A DNA stretch of 64,000 nt from Pseudomonadota bacterium (lineage in GTDB: Bacteria > Pseudomonadota > Gammaproteobacteria > Steroidobacterales > Steroidobacteraceae). Within the stretch, counting starts at the first letter, position 1. Every line of letters starts with the position of its first letter. The notes below the pieces were generated by a model that ran no database searches, was not told the origin of the DNA, and worked only from the letters and a program-made list of their open reading frames with translations. Location of the stretch: assembly GCA_037200975.1 (NCBI GenBank), contig JBBCGI010000001.1, positions 682,001-746,000 on the forward strand. Direction: 5' to 3'. The translations under genes were made by a program, and so were the position numbers. Positions 14,471 to 22,831 of this stretch are shown here, one piece after another.

Positions 14471-17017
14471 ATGGCCGTTCGCAATCTCTTTGGCGCCCAG
14501 TCCATCCGGCAGAAGCTGCTGCTCGGAACTTTGTTCCTGGCCATCATCCCGGTGGCAGTCACGTCCATCATTGTGGGTCGCGAATCGCTCAACTCCGGCA
14601 AGGCGGCGCTCGAATCGCAGGCGCGCGAAGCCCTGATCGCGCAGCGCGCCTCGAAGGCCGCGCAGATCTCCGACTACTTCGGCTCGCTCTCGAACCAGCT
14701 GCAGGTGCTGGCCGCCGCGCCCGACGTCGTCAACGCCATGCGCGACCTGCCCGGTGCGTACGAAAACTCCGTGCTCAATATCGGCGAGCTGCCGGCCGAG
14801 CGCGCGCGCCTTGCCAAGTACTACACGGGTGATTTCGCCGCGGAGTTCCAGCGCCGCAACACCGGCAAAATGGTCGACATGGCGACCACGGTGGCGCAGT
14901 TGCCGGACCTGGCGATGAATCTGCAATACCAGTACATCGCCAACAACAGCCATCCGCTGGGCAGCAAGAACAATCTCGACAAGGCCAGCGACGGCACGCG
15001 GTATTCCGAGCTGCACGGCGCACTGCATCCATTTCTGCGCACTGCCCTGCGCCAGTTCGGCCTGTACGACATCTTTCTGGTCGAGCCGCGCGGCGGAAAC
15101 ATCGTCTACACGGTGTTCAAGGAGCTCGACTTCGGCACGTCGCTCGTGAACGGGCCGTACGCCAAGACGCGTCTCGGCGACGCGTTCCGCGCCTCCTGGG
15201 CGCTCGACAAGCCCGGCATGGTTGCGCTGTCGGAGTTCGGTGAATACCTGCCGTCGTACAACGACCAGGCCGCCTTCCTCGGCACGCCCATTTTCGATGG
15301 CGGCAAGAAGATCGGCGTGCTCGTCGTGCAGGTGCCCATCGACAAGATCAATTCGGTCATGACGCACGAAGCGAAGTGGAAGGAGCGCGGCCTCGGCGAC
15401 TCCGGTGAGACCTATCTCGTGTCGGGCGCCGATGGCACGCCGCGTTCCATCGCGCGACTGGCGGTCGAGGACATCGGCGCCTACGCCCGCAGCGTGAAAG
15501 ACGCAGGCTTCGCGCAGGGCCTGGCGAATGCGGTCGAAGCCAAACACACCAGCATCGGTCTCGTGCCTATCAAGACTCAGGCCACGAGCGAAGTGTTCGA
15601 AAAAGGAGCCAGCGGCTTCGGCGTGTACCCTAACTACGCCAAGGTGCCGGTGCTCGGCGCCTATGCACCGCTCAAGGTGCTGGGCCTGAACTGGGCCATC
15701 GTGGCCGAGATCCAGGCGGCCGAAGCCTTCCGGCCGGTGGTCGCGGTGCGCGAGAAAGTGGTCGTGTGGTCCACCGGCATCGCGGTCGCGCTGCTGGGCC
15801 TGGGCCTCCTCATCGCCTTCTCGCTTCTGCGTTCGGTCACGAAGCCCATCACCAGGATGCAGGACACCGTGAGCAAGATCGCCGCCGGCGACTACGCGGC
15901 GCGTTCGCAATTGGGTGGCGATGACGAATTCGGCCAGCTGTCACGCGCCTTCGACGACCTGCTCGACGACCGCGTCACGCGTCTCGCCGACGCCGAGCGC
16001 GAGAACGAAGACCTCAACAACTCGGTCGTGCAGCTGCTGCAGGCCGTCGCGCAGCTGTCCAACAAGGACCTGACCGCGAAAGCCCCCGTCACCGCGAACG
16101 TGATCGGCACCGTGTCCGACTCCATCAACCTGCTGTCGTACGAAACCGGCCGCGTGTTGTCCGAAGTGACCAGCATCGCGGCGCAGGTGAAACTCTCCAC
16201 CGAACGCGTGAAACGCCAGGCCGAATCGGTGAACGCCTCGGCGGTCGCCGGCCGTTCGGACGTCGAGCGCGCGGGCGAGAACCTCGCGAATGCGTCCAAG
16301 GTCATGACCCAGGTGGCCGAGCTCGCCGCCGCATCCAACCGCGCCGCCGAACAGGCGACGACCTCGACCACCACCGCGCTCGTCTCCGTCAACGAAACCG
16401 TGCGCGGCATGGAAGGCATCCGCGAATCCATCGCCGAGGCCGAAAAACGCATCAAGCGCCTGGGCGAACGTTCGCAGGAAATCACCGGCATCGTGAACCT
16501 GATCAATACGATCGCCGAACGCACGCACGTTCTCGCCTTGAACGCCTCCATGCAGGCGGCCGCCGCCGGCGACGCGGGCCGCGGCTTCGCGGTCGTGGCC
16601 GAAGAAGTGCAGCGCCTCGCGGAAAGCTCACGCCAGGCGACGCAGCAGATCGCGCAGCTCGTGAACAACATCCAGATCGAAACCGCCGACACGATCAATA
16701 CCGTCAACAAGACGATTTCGCAGGTGGTTGCGGGTTCCGAGCTGGCCGCGAAGTCCGGCGCGCAGATGCGCGAAACGCAGCAGTCCACCGCCTCGCTGGT
16801 GGAGCTCGTGAAGCGCATCACCTCATCGGCGCAGGTGCAGATGAAGATCACCACCGAGCTGCGCAACCGCGTGCATCAGATCGGCGCCAGCACGGAAAAG
16901 ACCGCGGCGGAAATCCTGCTGCAGTCCGAGGCCACCGCCGACCTGTCGAAGTCCGCCGATCGACTGGTCGAATCGGTACGCGTGTTCAAGCTGCCGACCA
17001 CGGCGCGCGCAGCCTGA
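14471..17017 (+). CDS. pilJ: Methyl-accepting chemotaxis receptor, PilJ-like position
   Basis: An 848-residue transmembrane receptor. A first membrane helix (about 15-35, LLLGTLFLAIIPVAV) is followed by a large periplasmic region of nearly 390 residues that resembles a double Cache sensor (DIFLVEPRGGNIVYTV, GDSGETYLVSG). A second helix (about 430-453) leads to a HAMP domain and a long cytoplasmic coiled coil. The signalling hairpin tip is seen as IAERTHVLALNASMQAAAAG followed by GRGFAVVAEEVQRLAE, which binds CheA and CheW. Classical PilJ has a short PilJ-type sensor, so the Cache sensor here is a difference. No CheR/PilK or CheB/ChpB gene is present nearby. The pilJ symbol reflects operon position, not certain orthology. 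Confidence 0.85.
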   Translation: MAVRNLFGAQSIRQKLLLGTLFLAIIPVAVTSIIVGRESLNSGKAALESQAREALIAQRASKAAQISDYFGSLSNQLQVLAAAPDVVNAMRDLPGAYENSVLNIGELPAERARLAKYYTGDFAAEFQRRNTGKMVDMATTVAQLPDLAMNLQYQYIANNSHPLGSKNNLDKASDGTRYSELHGALHPFLRTALRQFGLYDIFLVEPRGGNIVYTVFKELDFGTSLVNGPYAKTRLGDAFRASWALDKPGMVALSEFGEYLPSYNDQAAFLGTPIFDGGKKIGVLVVQVPIDKINSVMTHEAKWKERGLGDSGETYLVSGADGTPRSIARLAVEDIGAYARSVKDAGFAQGLANAVEAKHTSIGLVPIKTQATSEVFEKGASGFGVYPNYAKVPVLGAYAPLKVLGLNWAIVAEIQAAEAFRPVVAVREKVVVWSTGIAVALLGLGLLIAFSLLRSVTKPITRMQDTVSKIAAGDYAARSQLGGDDEFGQLSRAFDDLLDDRVTRLADAERENEDLNNSVVQLLQAVAQLSNKDLTAKAPVTANVIGTVSDSINLLSYETGRVLSEVTSIAAQVKLSTERVKRQAESVNASAVAGRSDVERAGENLANASKVMTQVAELAAASNRAAEQATTSTTTALVSVNETVRGMEGIRESIAEAEKRIKRLGERSQEITGIVNLINTIAERTHVLALNASMQAAAAGDAGRGFAVVAEEVQRLAESSRQATQQIAQLVNNIQIETADTINTVNKTISQVVAGSELAAKSGAQMRETQQSTASLVELVKRITSSAQVQMKITTELRNRVHQIGASTEKTAAEILLQSEATADLSKSADRLVESVRVFKLPTTARAA

Positions 17018-17059
17018 TAGCCGCATCACGGGACAACGGGAAAAGGATCACCAGCCGAC

Positions 17060-19882
17060 ATGCGAGGACAGGATCTCCTCACCGCGCTCGCCGACGAGTT
17101 GCAGGGTCTCGCGCCCGAACTCGCGCAGAGCTACGACGCCGGCTCGTCGGGGGACGCGGCGACTTGCGCGCTTGCCAATGATTTGTATGTAACTTCCGTG
17201 TCCCGGCTTTCCGAAGCCGCCGGCTACATGGGCCTCGGCGGGGTGCAGCGCATCTGCGCCTGCGTGCTCGACAACCTGCGGCAGCTGAACGCCGAAGATC
17301 AGGACGCGCGCCTGCTGGTACGCCCGTTCTTCACCGACTGGGCCAAACTACTCGAAGCGCACCTGCGCGACGCCACGCATGCAGGCCCGGTCGAATCGCT
17401 GCTGACGCATTTCGGCGGCGGTTGGGTACCCGTGCCGCTCGACGAAGAAGCTTTGAAGGAGTTGGGTGCGGAGTTGTCCGCGGCACATTCGATTGGCGCG
17501 GCCCTCGATGAAAACGAACAGGCGGCGCCCGAAGCACTGGTAGCCTCCGATCTCAATCTCGACATCTCCGCGGACGTCGACGGCGCGCTGCTCGACGCCT
17601 TCATGCACGACTCCCCGCCGCAGGCCGCCGAAGTCACCCTGTCGCTGCAGGGCTGGATCGCGGCTCCCGAAAGCGGCGGCGAACTGCTGCGGAACGCCAA
17701 ACGCGCCGCCCACACGCTGAAAGGTTCGGCCAACATCCTCGGCATCCGCGGCGTCGCCAAACTTGCGCATCGCCTCGAAGACATCCTGGAGATCTGCGAA
17801 GCCGAAGGCGTCGCTCCCTCCCACGGCCGCGCCCAGGCGCTGATGGCCGCGGCAGACTGCCTCGAGCAGATGGTGGCCGCGGTCGCGGGCGAAGATTCCC
17901 CACCCGAGAACGCGCTGGGCGTCGTCGAACTACTCGACGCGGCGCGCAGCAACGATATTTCCGACACGGTACGCCAGCAGGCGCTGTCCGTGGAGAACAT
18001 GGCGCCAGCCGTGCCCACCGTCGCGGCACCCGCGCCGCTGGCCGCACGTGCGGAGCCGAAAGCCACCACCCGCGTTCCCACCGAGCTGCTCGACAACCTC
18101 GTGCGCATGGTGGGTGAGCTCACCATCAAGATCGGCGAGCTCGACCAGGAACTGAAATCGGCCGCGGGGCATTCGCGCCAGCTGGTCGAGCAGGACCGTT
18201 CGATCCAGAAGCGCCTGTTCGAGCTCGAGAATTCCGTCGACATTCGCGGACTTGCGGCACGCCACAAGTTGCACGCCGTGCAGACAACGAACGCCGATTT
18301 CGATTCGCTGGAGATGGACCAGTACAACGAAGTGCAGTCCATCGCGCGCGCGCTGATGGAAGAATCCACCGACGCCCGCGATCTCGGCGCCGGTCTCAAG
18401 GACGAACTGGCGGGTCTCGCTGGCATAGTGCACCAGCAGCAACGCCTCATGCGCGAGCTGCAACATCTGGCCTCGCAGACCCGCATGGCGCCGGTCGAGA
18501 CCATCGTGCCGCGGCTGCAGCGCAACGTGCGCCAGACCGCCGCCGCCACCCACAAACAGGCGCAACTCATCGTCGTCGGTCAGGACATCCTGGTCGATTC
18601 GGACGTGTTGAACCAGTTGCTGGATCCGCTGCTGCACATCCTGCGCAACGCCGTCGACCACGGGATCGAATCACCCGAGGAACGCGAATACGCCGGCAAG
18701 CCGCGCGCCGGCACGATCACGCTGACCGTGGCGCGTCGCGGCCAGGTCGTCACCGTGCAGGTGGCCGACGACGGCCGCGGCTTGAATCTCGAACACATCC
18801 GCGCGAAGGCGATCGAACGCGAATTGCTCCCGCCCGATGCCACACCGAGCGACGCGGAGATCGCGCGCCTCACCTTGCTGCCGGGCTTCTCCACGCGCGA
18901 CGCCGTCACTGAAATCTCCGGCCGCGGCGTCGGCCTCGACGTCGTGGCGACGCGCCTGCGCGCATTGTCCGGTTCCATCGACATCCGCTCCGAATCCGGC
19001 CGCGGACTCACGATCGAACTGCGCTTCCAGGCCTCGCTGGTCGCGACACACGCGCTGTTCGTGCGCGACGGCGGCCAGGTGTTCGGATTGGCCAGCCACG
19101 CCGTGCGCCGCGCGCTGCCCGCGGTGGCCGTGCAGCTCACGCGCGACAACGGTGCCCTCTACGCGCTGATCGACGACGCAAAATATCCCGCGCACGAACT
19201 CGCCGCGTTGACCGGCCTCGCGCCCGCCTCGGCTCCCGAGCGCCGCGATCTCGTGCTGGTCGACAACGAGGGGCGCGCGCTGGCCATTCTCGTGGACGCC
19301 GTGCTCGACGCTGGCGAACTGGTCACCCGCCCGGCCGGCCGCTACATGAAACGCATTCCGGGTGTCACCGGCATTGGCTTGTTAGGCAACGGCAGCGTGA
19401 TCCCGCTGCTGGATGTCGCCGAACTCGCGCGCAGCCCGCGCGAGATGAGCCTGCGTGCGGCCGCCCAGGCGCGTGCGCAGAACATCCGCCGCTCGCGCGT
19501 GCTCGTGGTCGACGACTCGATGTCGGTGCGGCGCGCCGTCGCGACGCTGCTCGAAGACCAGGGTTACGACGTCACGATGGCCCGCGATGGCCTCGAGGCG
19601 ATCAAGCTGATGGAGGTCACGCGCCCGGACGTGCTGCTGACCGATCTTGAAATGCCGAACATGAACGGCCTGGAATTGAGCCAGCACGTGCGCAGCCGGC
19701 CGGAGCTCGCCGGCCTCACCGTCATCATGATCACTTCACGCTCGATGGATAAACATCGCCGCCAGGCGCTTTCCGCGGGTGTTTCCGTTTATCTGACCAA
19801 ACCGTATACCGATCACGAATTGTTGCAACACGTGGCGACTGCCGTTACCGGGCGCGTCGAAAAACGCGCCGCCGCCGGCTAA
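17060..19882 (+). CDS. chpA: ChpA-like hybrid CheA kinase (Hpt-CheA-CheW-REC)
   Basis: A 940-residue histidine kinase of the chemosensory class. Residues 1-120 look like a degenerate Hpt bundle without the histidine. Residues 185-285 form a real Hpt domain with His218 in AHTLKGSANILG. The dimerisation segment begins near 337 (VPTELLDNLVRMVGELT). The ATPase domain (500-665) has ILRNAVDHGIE, ADDGRGL and GRGVGLDVV. A CheW-like domain follows (about 660-795), then a receiver with phospho-acceptor Asp862 in LLTDLEMPNMNG. Pseudomonas ChpA carries many Hpt-type domains and exceeds 2400 residues; this protein is a compact form. It starts 42 bases after the receptor gene, preceded by an AAAGGA box. 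Confidence 0.9.
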   Translation: MRGQDLLTALADELQGLAPELAQSYDAGSSGDAATCALANDLYVTSVSRLSEAAGYMGLGGVQRICACVLDNLRQLNAEDQDARLLVRPFFTDWAKLLEAHLRDATHAGPVESLLTHFGGGWVPVPLDEEALKELGAELSAAHSIGAALDENEQAAPEALVASDLNLDISADVDGALLDAFMHDSPPQAAEVTLSLQGWIAAPESGGELLRNAKRAAHTLKGSANILGIRGVAKLAHRLEDILEICEAEGVAPSHGRAQALMAAADCLEQMVAAVAGEDSPPENALGVVELLDAARSNDISDTVRQQALSVENMAPAVPTVAAPAPLAARAEPKATTRVPTELLDNLVRMVGELTIKIGELDQELKSAAGHSRQLVEQDRSIQKRLFELENSVDIRGLAARHKLHAVQTTNADFDSLEMDQYNEVQSIARALMEESTDARDLGAGLKDELAGLAGIVHQQQRLMRELQHLASQTRMAPVETIVPRLQRNVRQTAAATHKQAQLIVVGQDILVDSDVLNQLLDPLLHILRNAVDHGIESPEEREYAGKPRAGTITLTVARRGQVVTVQVADDGRGLNLEHIRAKAIERELLPPDATPSDAEIARLTLLPGFSTRDAVTEISGRGVGLDVVATRLRALSGSIDIRSESGRGLTIELRFQASLVATHALFVRDGGQVFGLASHAVRRALPAVAVQLTRDNGALYALIDDAKYPAHELAALTGLAPASAPERRDLVLVDNEGRALAILVDAVLDAGELVTRPAGRYMKRIPGVTGIGLLGNGSVIPLLDVAELARSPREMSLRAAAQARAQNIRRSRVLVVDDSMSVRRAVATLLEDQGYDVTMARDGLEAIKLMEVTRPDVLLTDLEMPNMNGLELSQHVRSRPELAGLTVIMITSRSMDKHRRQALSAGVSVYLTKPYTDHELLQHVATAVTGRVEKRAAAG

Positions 19883-19900
19883 CCACACAAGGGTCATGTC

Positions 19901-21379
19901 ATGAGTAATAAAACCCGTATCTTCCACGTCCGAGTCGTCGGCTTCTCCGCGCCCGAGCGCCAGATGCTGAATTCGATCTTCCTGCTGTCGGTCGCACCGG
20001 CACGCCAGATCGGCTACAAGCTCTGGAATCCGGAGACCGGCGTCGCCCCCGACATGTACCTGCTGGACGGCGACAGCGACAGCGCCGTCGCGAGCTGGCA
20101 GGCGACGTTCGCCAGCACCTCGGACCGCACCCTGGTGGTCGGCGGCAAGAACACCGATCTCGGCGTGGCATCCGCGTCGCGTCCGCTGGGCCTCAAGGTG
20201 GTCGGCGCCATGGATCGTCTGGCGATCGCGTTGACCGCCGCGTCGCGCGAAGCCGTGGGTCATGACGTCTCGTCGCCGAGCGCCAGCGGTTCGCTGCCGG
20301 CGATAAAGGTGAACGACACCGGCCCGGGCAGCCATCCCAAACAGAATCTGACCATGCCGCGTGCGGCGGCGCCCGCGCCGTCGCTGTCGGCGAGCATGAA
20401 TTCCATGGCGCCGTTATCCGCGGCCGCCAGCACGATGGCGGCCAGCAGTCATTCGATGACCGCGACGTCTGCCGCGCCTTCGCCGCACACCGGCACGATG
20501 CCCACGGCGATGACCGCCGCCGCGCCGGCGGCCACCGTGTTGCCGCACATGACCCTGCAGCCCAACGTGGCACCGGTGTTCGACAAATCGATCAACGAAA
20601 AGCCCGTCAACGAGAAGGTCGTCGATCGCATCCTGAGCGACAAGCCTCCCTTCGAAAGGCCGATGGTCGACAAACCCGCGCCGGAGAAAACGTCCGCGGA
20701 AAAAATCAACGCGGCCGCGGCATTGATCGCGAGCGGTGTTACGCCGCTGTCGCCGTCGGCCCTGTCCGCCGCAGTTGCACCGTCGCCGCCGCGCGCGGAA
20801 CTGCGCGTGGTGCGCAGCAGCTCGCCGCTCGCGGCGTCGCTGCCGGCCGCTGCGCGGATGGCCGATGCGCCGTTCACAGCACCGGCCGCGCCCGTGGCGC
20901 CGCCGGCGAGTGCCACCGCGCCGATGGTCCCGCCGCCGGCAGCGGTCGCGCCGCCGCCCGCACCCGTGATGCCCACGGCCGTGCCGACTCCGCGTCACGA
21001 GGAACACAACTTCCGCGTGCTCGCCGTCGACGACAGCCCGCTCATGCGCACCTTCCTGCAGAACAAGCTGCAGCCGTACGGCATCCAGCCCGAGTTCGCA
21101 TCGTCTGGCGAAGAGGCGCTGTTCAAGATCTCCAAACAACATTTCGACATGATCTTCCTCGACGTGATGCTGCCCGGCATGGACGGCTACGACGTCTGCA
21201 AGATGATCAAGAAGAACAAGGACAATTCGCTGATGAAAGTCGTGATGCTCACCAGCAAGGACAAGACCTTCGACAAGATCCGCGGCACGATGGCGGGCTG
21301 CGATGGATATCTCACCAAACCGGTAGATGAAATGAAGCTGCGCGCCATCATCGAGCGGCACACCGTCACGAAGAAGTAA
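19901..21379 (+). CDS. PilG-like receiver with N-terminal pseudo-receiver and long Ala/Pro linker
   Basis: A 492-residue protein. The C-terminal 120 residues (about 368-490) are a full receiver with acidic pocket VLAVDDSPLMR, phospho-acceptor Asp421 in IFLDVMLPGMDG, switch Thr in MLTSKDK and Lys in YLTKPVDE. Residues 1-115 look like a degenerate receiver-type fold: PDMYLLDGD holds the place of the acceptor strand, but the acidic pocket is missing. Between them lies a linker of about 250 residues made mostly of Ala, Pro, Ser, Met and charged repeats (for example KSINEKPVNEKVVDRI), probably disordered. It follows the ChpA-like kinase by 18 bases with an AAGGG box 7 bases before the ATG. The C-terminal domain is a likely phosphorylation target of that kinase. 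Function of the N-terminal part unknown. Confidence 0.8.
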   Translation: MSNKTRIFHVRVVGFSAPERQMLNSIFLLSVAPARQIGYKLWNPETGVAPDMYLLDGDSDSAVASWQATFASTSDRTLVVGGKNTDLGVASASRPLGLKVVGAMDRLAIALTAASREAVGHDVSSPSASGSLPAIKVNDTGPGSHPKQNLTMPRAAAPAPSLSASMNSMAPLSAAASTMAASSHSMTATSAAPSPHTGTMPTAMTAAAPAATVLPHMTLQPNVAPVFDKSINEKPVNEKVVDRILSDKPPFERPMVDKPAPEKTSAEKINAAAALIASGVTPLSPSALSAAVAPSPPRAELRVVRSSSPLAASLPAAARMADAPFTAPAAPVAPPASATAPMVPPPAAVAPPPAPVMPTAVPTPRHEEHNFRVLAVDDSPLMRTFLQNKLQPYGIQPEFASSGEEALFKISKQHFDMIFLDVMLPGMDGYDVCKMIKKNKDNSLMKVVMLTSKDKTFDKIRGTMAGCDGYLTKPVDEMKLRAIIERHTVTKK

Positions 21380-21391
21380 GGGCAATCGGAC

Positions 21392-22699
21392 GTGGCTACC
21401 GAACGCGTACTCATCATGCGACACGGCAGCGGCCTGGTGAACCGGGCGCGCCGGCTCGCGATCCTGAACTGGCCGGCGGCGAAACTCGAGGTTCATGATC
21501 TCGCCGCGTACGGCAAACCACCGGTGGATTTCCGCTGGGACCGCTATGCGCACATGCTCATCGACGATGAGTACCTGCGCAAAGAGGGGCTGCTGTGGTT
21601 GTCGGACCTGCGCTCGAAGCCTAACTTCCCGAAGATCGTGCGCGTGCCGGCGGAAGCCACCCGACACAAGCCGCCGGAACAGATCGACGTCAAGGTGCCG
21701 CCGCTGCCGCCGCGCCGCGAGCCGCCCGCCGCTGTGACGCCACCCGCGGCAGACATCAAACCGATTCGCCAGGACTTCAAGGCGGTATCCAAACCTGCCG
21801 TCCCCGACGACGACCCGAACGCCGCCGCGCGCGTCGCGGCGAAACGCCTGGCCGACGCGCGCGCGGTGCTCGAGTCCGCCAACATCCAGGGCTTCACGCC
21901 GGTCAAACCACTCGGCAGCGGCGCCACCGCCAACGTCTGCCTGTGCGAGCGCATCTCGGACAAGCAGCAGGTCGTGCTGAAAGTGCTGAAGTCCGAGGGC
22001 AGCGGAGATTCGGATCTGTTGTCGCGCTTCGTGCAGGAGTATTTCGCGACGTCGAGCATCGACAGCCCGTACGTCGCCAAGGTGTTCGAACACGGTTTCA
22101 CCGACAGCCATGCCTACATAGTCATGGAATACTTTCCAGCGGGTGACTTGCGCGCCCGTGTGGCGCGTGACCGGCCCGGCGTCGAGGAATCGCTGATCAT
22201 CGTCGGGTCGATTCTCTCCGCGCTGGTGTCCGTACACGCTGCCGGCATCATTCATCGCGACCTCAAGCCGGCCAACGTGATGTTCCGCGACAATGGCACC
22301 ATCGCGCTGGTCGACTTCGGCAGCGCACGTCGCGATGCGGACCCGGTGGCGAAAACGCTGGCCGGCGTCGTCATCGGTACGCCCTACTATCTATCGCCCG
22401 AGCAGGCGCTCGGCGGCACCGCCGACGAACGCTCGGACCTTTACAGTGTCGGCGTGATGCTCTACGAGTTGCTCACGGGCCAACGCATGTATGCCGCGGC
22501 TTCACTCGTGGGGCTATTCGAAATGCACAAGACCGCGCCCATTCCGAAACTGCCGGAGCAGTTCGCACGCCATCAGCGCTTCCTGGAACGCCTGGTCGCC
22601 AAGAGCCCGGAACTGCGTTACGCGAGCGCCGAAGAGGCTTTCGCCGGGCTCATGGAATACATGATGGCCGAGCCCTCGGAGAAGCCCGCGATCGCGTAA
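21392..22699 (+). CDS. Hanks-type Ser/Thr protein kinase with N-terminal receiver-like domain
   Basis: A 435-residue eukaryotic-like protein kinase. The catalytic domain (about 172-425) has the Gly loop LGSGATANV, the ATP-binding Lys197 in VVLKVLK, the catalytic HRDLKPANV (Asp290), the metal-binding DFG (Asp308) and an SPEQ segment in place of APE. All key residues are present, so it should be active. Residues 1-85 resemble a degenerate receiver: the segment HMLIDDEYLRKEGLLWLSDL sits where a receiver has its acceptor strand and following helix. There is no membrane helix, so it is cytoplasmic. It starts with GTG, 12 bases after the PilG-like gene, so it belongs to the chemosensory operon. Its stop codon lies inside the left arm of a 45-bp inverted repeat. 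Confidence 0.88.
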   Translation: MATERVLIMRHGSGLVNRARRLAILNWPAAKLEVHDLAAYGKPPVDFRWDRYAHMLIDDEYLRKEGLLWLSDLRSKPNFPKIVRVPAEATRHKPPEQIDVKVPPLPPRREPPAAVTPPAADIKPIRQDFKAVSKPAVPDDDPNAAARVAAKRLADARAVLESANIQGFTPVKPLGSGATANVCLCERISDKQQVVLKVLKSEGSGDSDLLSRFVQEYFATSSIDSPYVAKVFEHGFTDSHAYIVMEYFPAGDLRARVARDRPGVEESLIIVGSILSALVSVHAAGIIHRDLKPANVMFRDNGTIALVDFGSARRDADPVAKTLAGVVIGTPYYLSPEQALGGTADERSDLYSVGVMLYELLTGQRMYAAASLVGLFEMHKTAPIPKLPEQFARHQRFLERLVAKSPELRYASAEEAFAGLMEYMMAEPSEKPAIA

Positions 22700-22817
22700 A
22701 GGGGACATGCCTGGAAAAAGGGGACAGATCTATTTATTGACCGAATAGCCGACCGTTTACGAGGGCATTCCATCAATAAATAGATCTGTCCCCTTTTTCC
22801 AGGCATGTCCCCTTTAC
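22696..22817. repeat. Perfect 45-bp inverted repeat with 32-bp spacer
   Basis: Positions 22696-22740 and 22773-22817 are exact reverse complements, separated by 22741-22772. Each arm carries AAAGGGGACA twice and ends in AGATCTATTTATT on the inside, visibly more AT-rich than the region. It occupies the gap between the convergent kinase and M28 peptidase genes and includes the kinase stop codon. It could form a very stable hairpin ending transcription from both sides. Its form also fits a REP/BIME-like or MITE-like mobile repeat; that origin is inferred. Confidence 0.85.
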
Positions 22818-22831
22818 CGGCGGAATGTCCT

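Noticed and set aside
20414-22255. A 613-codon open frame on the minus strand opposite the PilG-like and kinase genes
   Set aside because: Same shadow composition; the plus-strand products have full receiver and kinase signatures.
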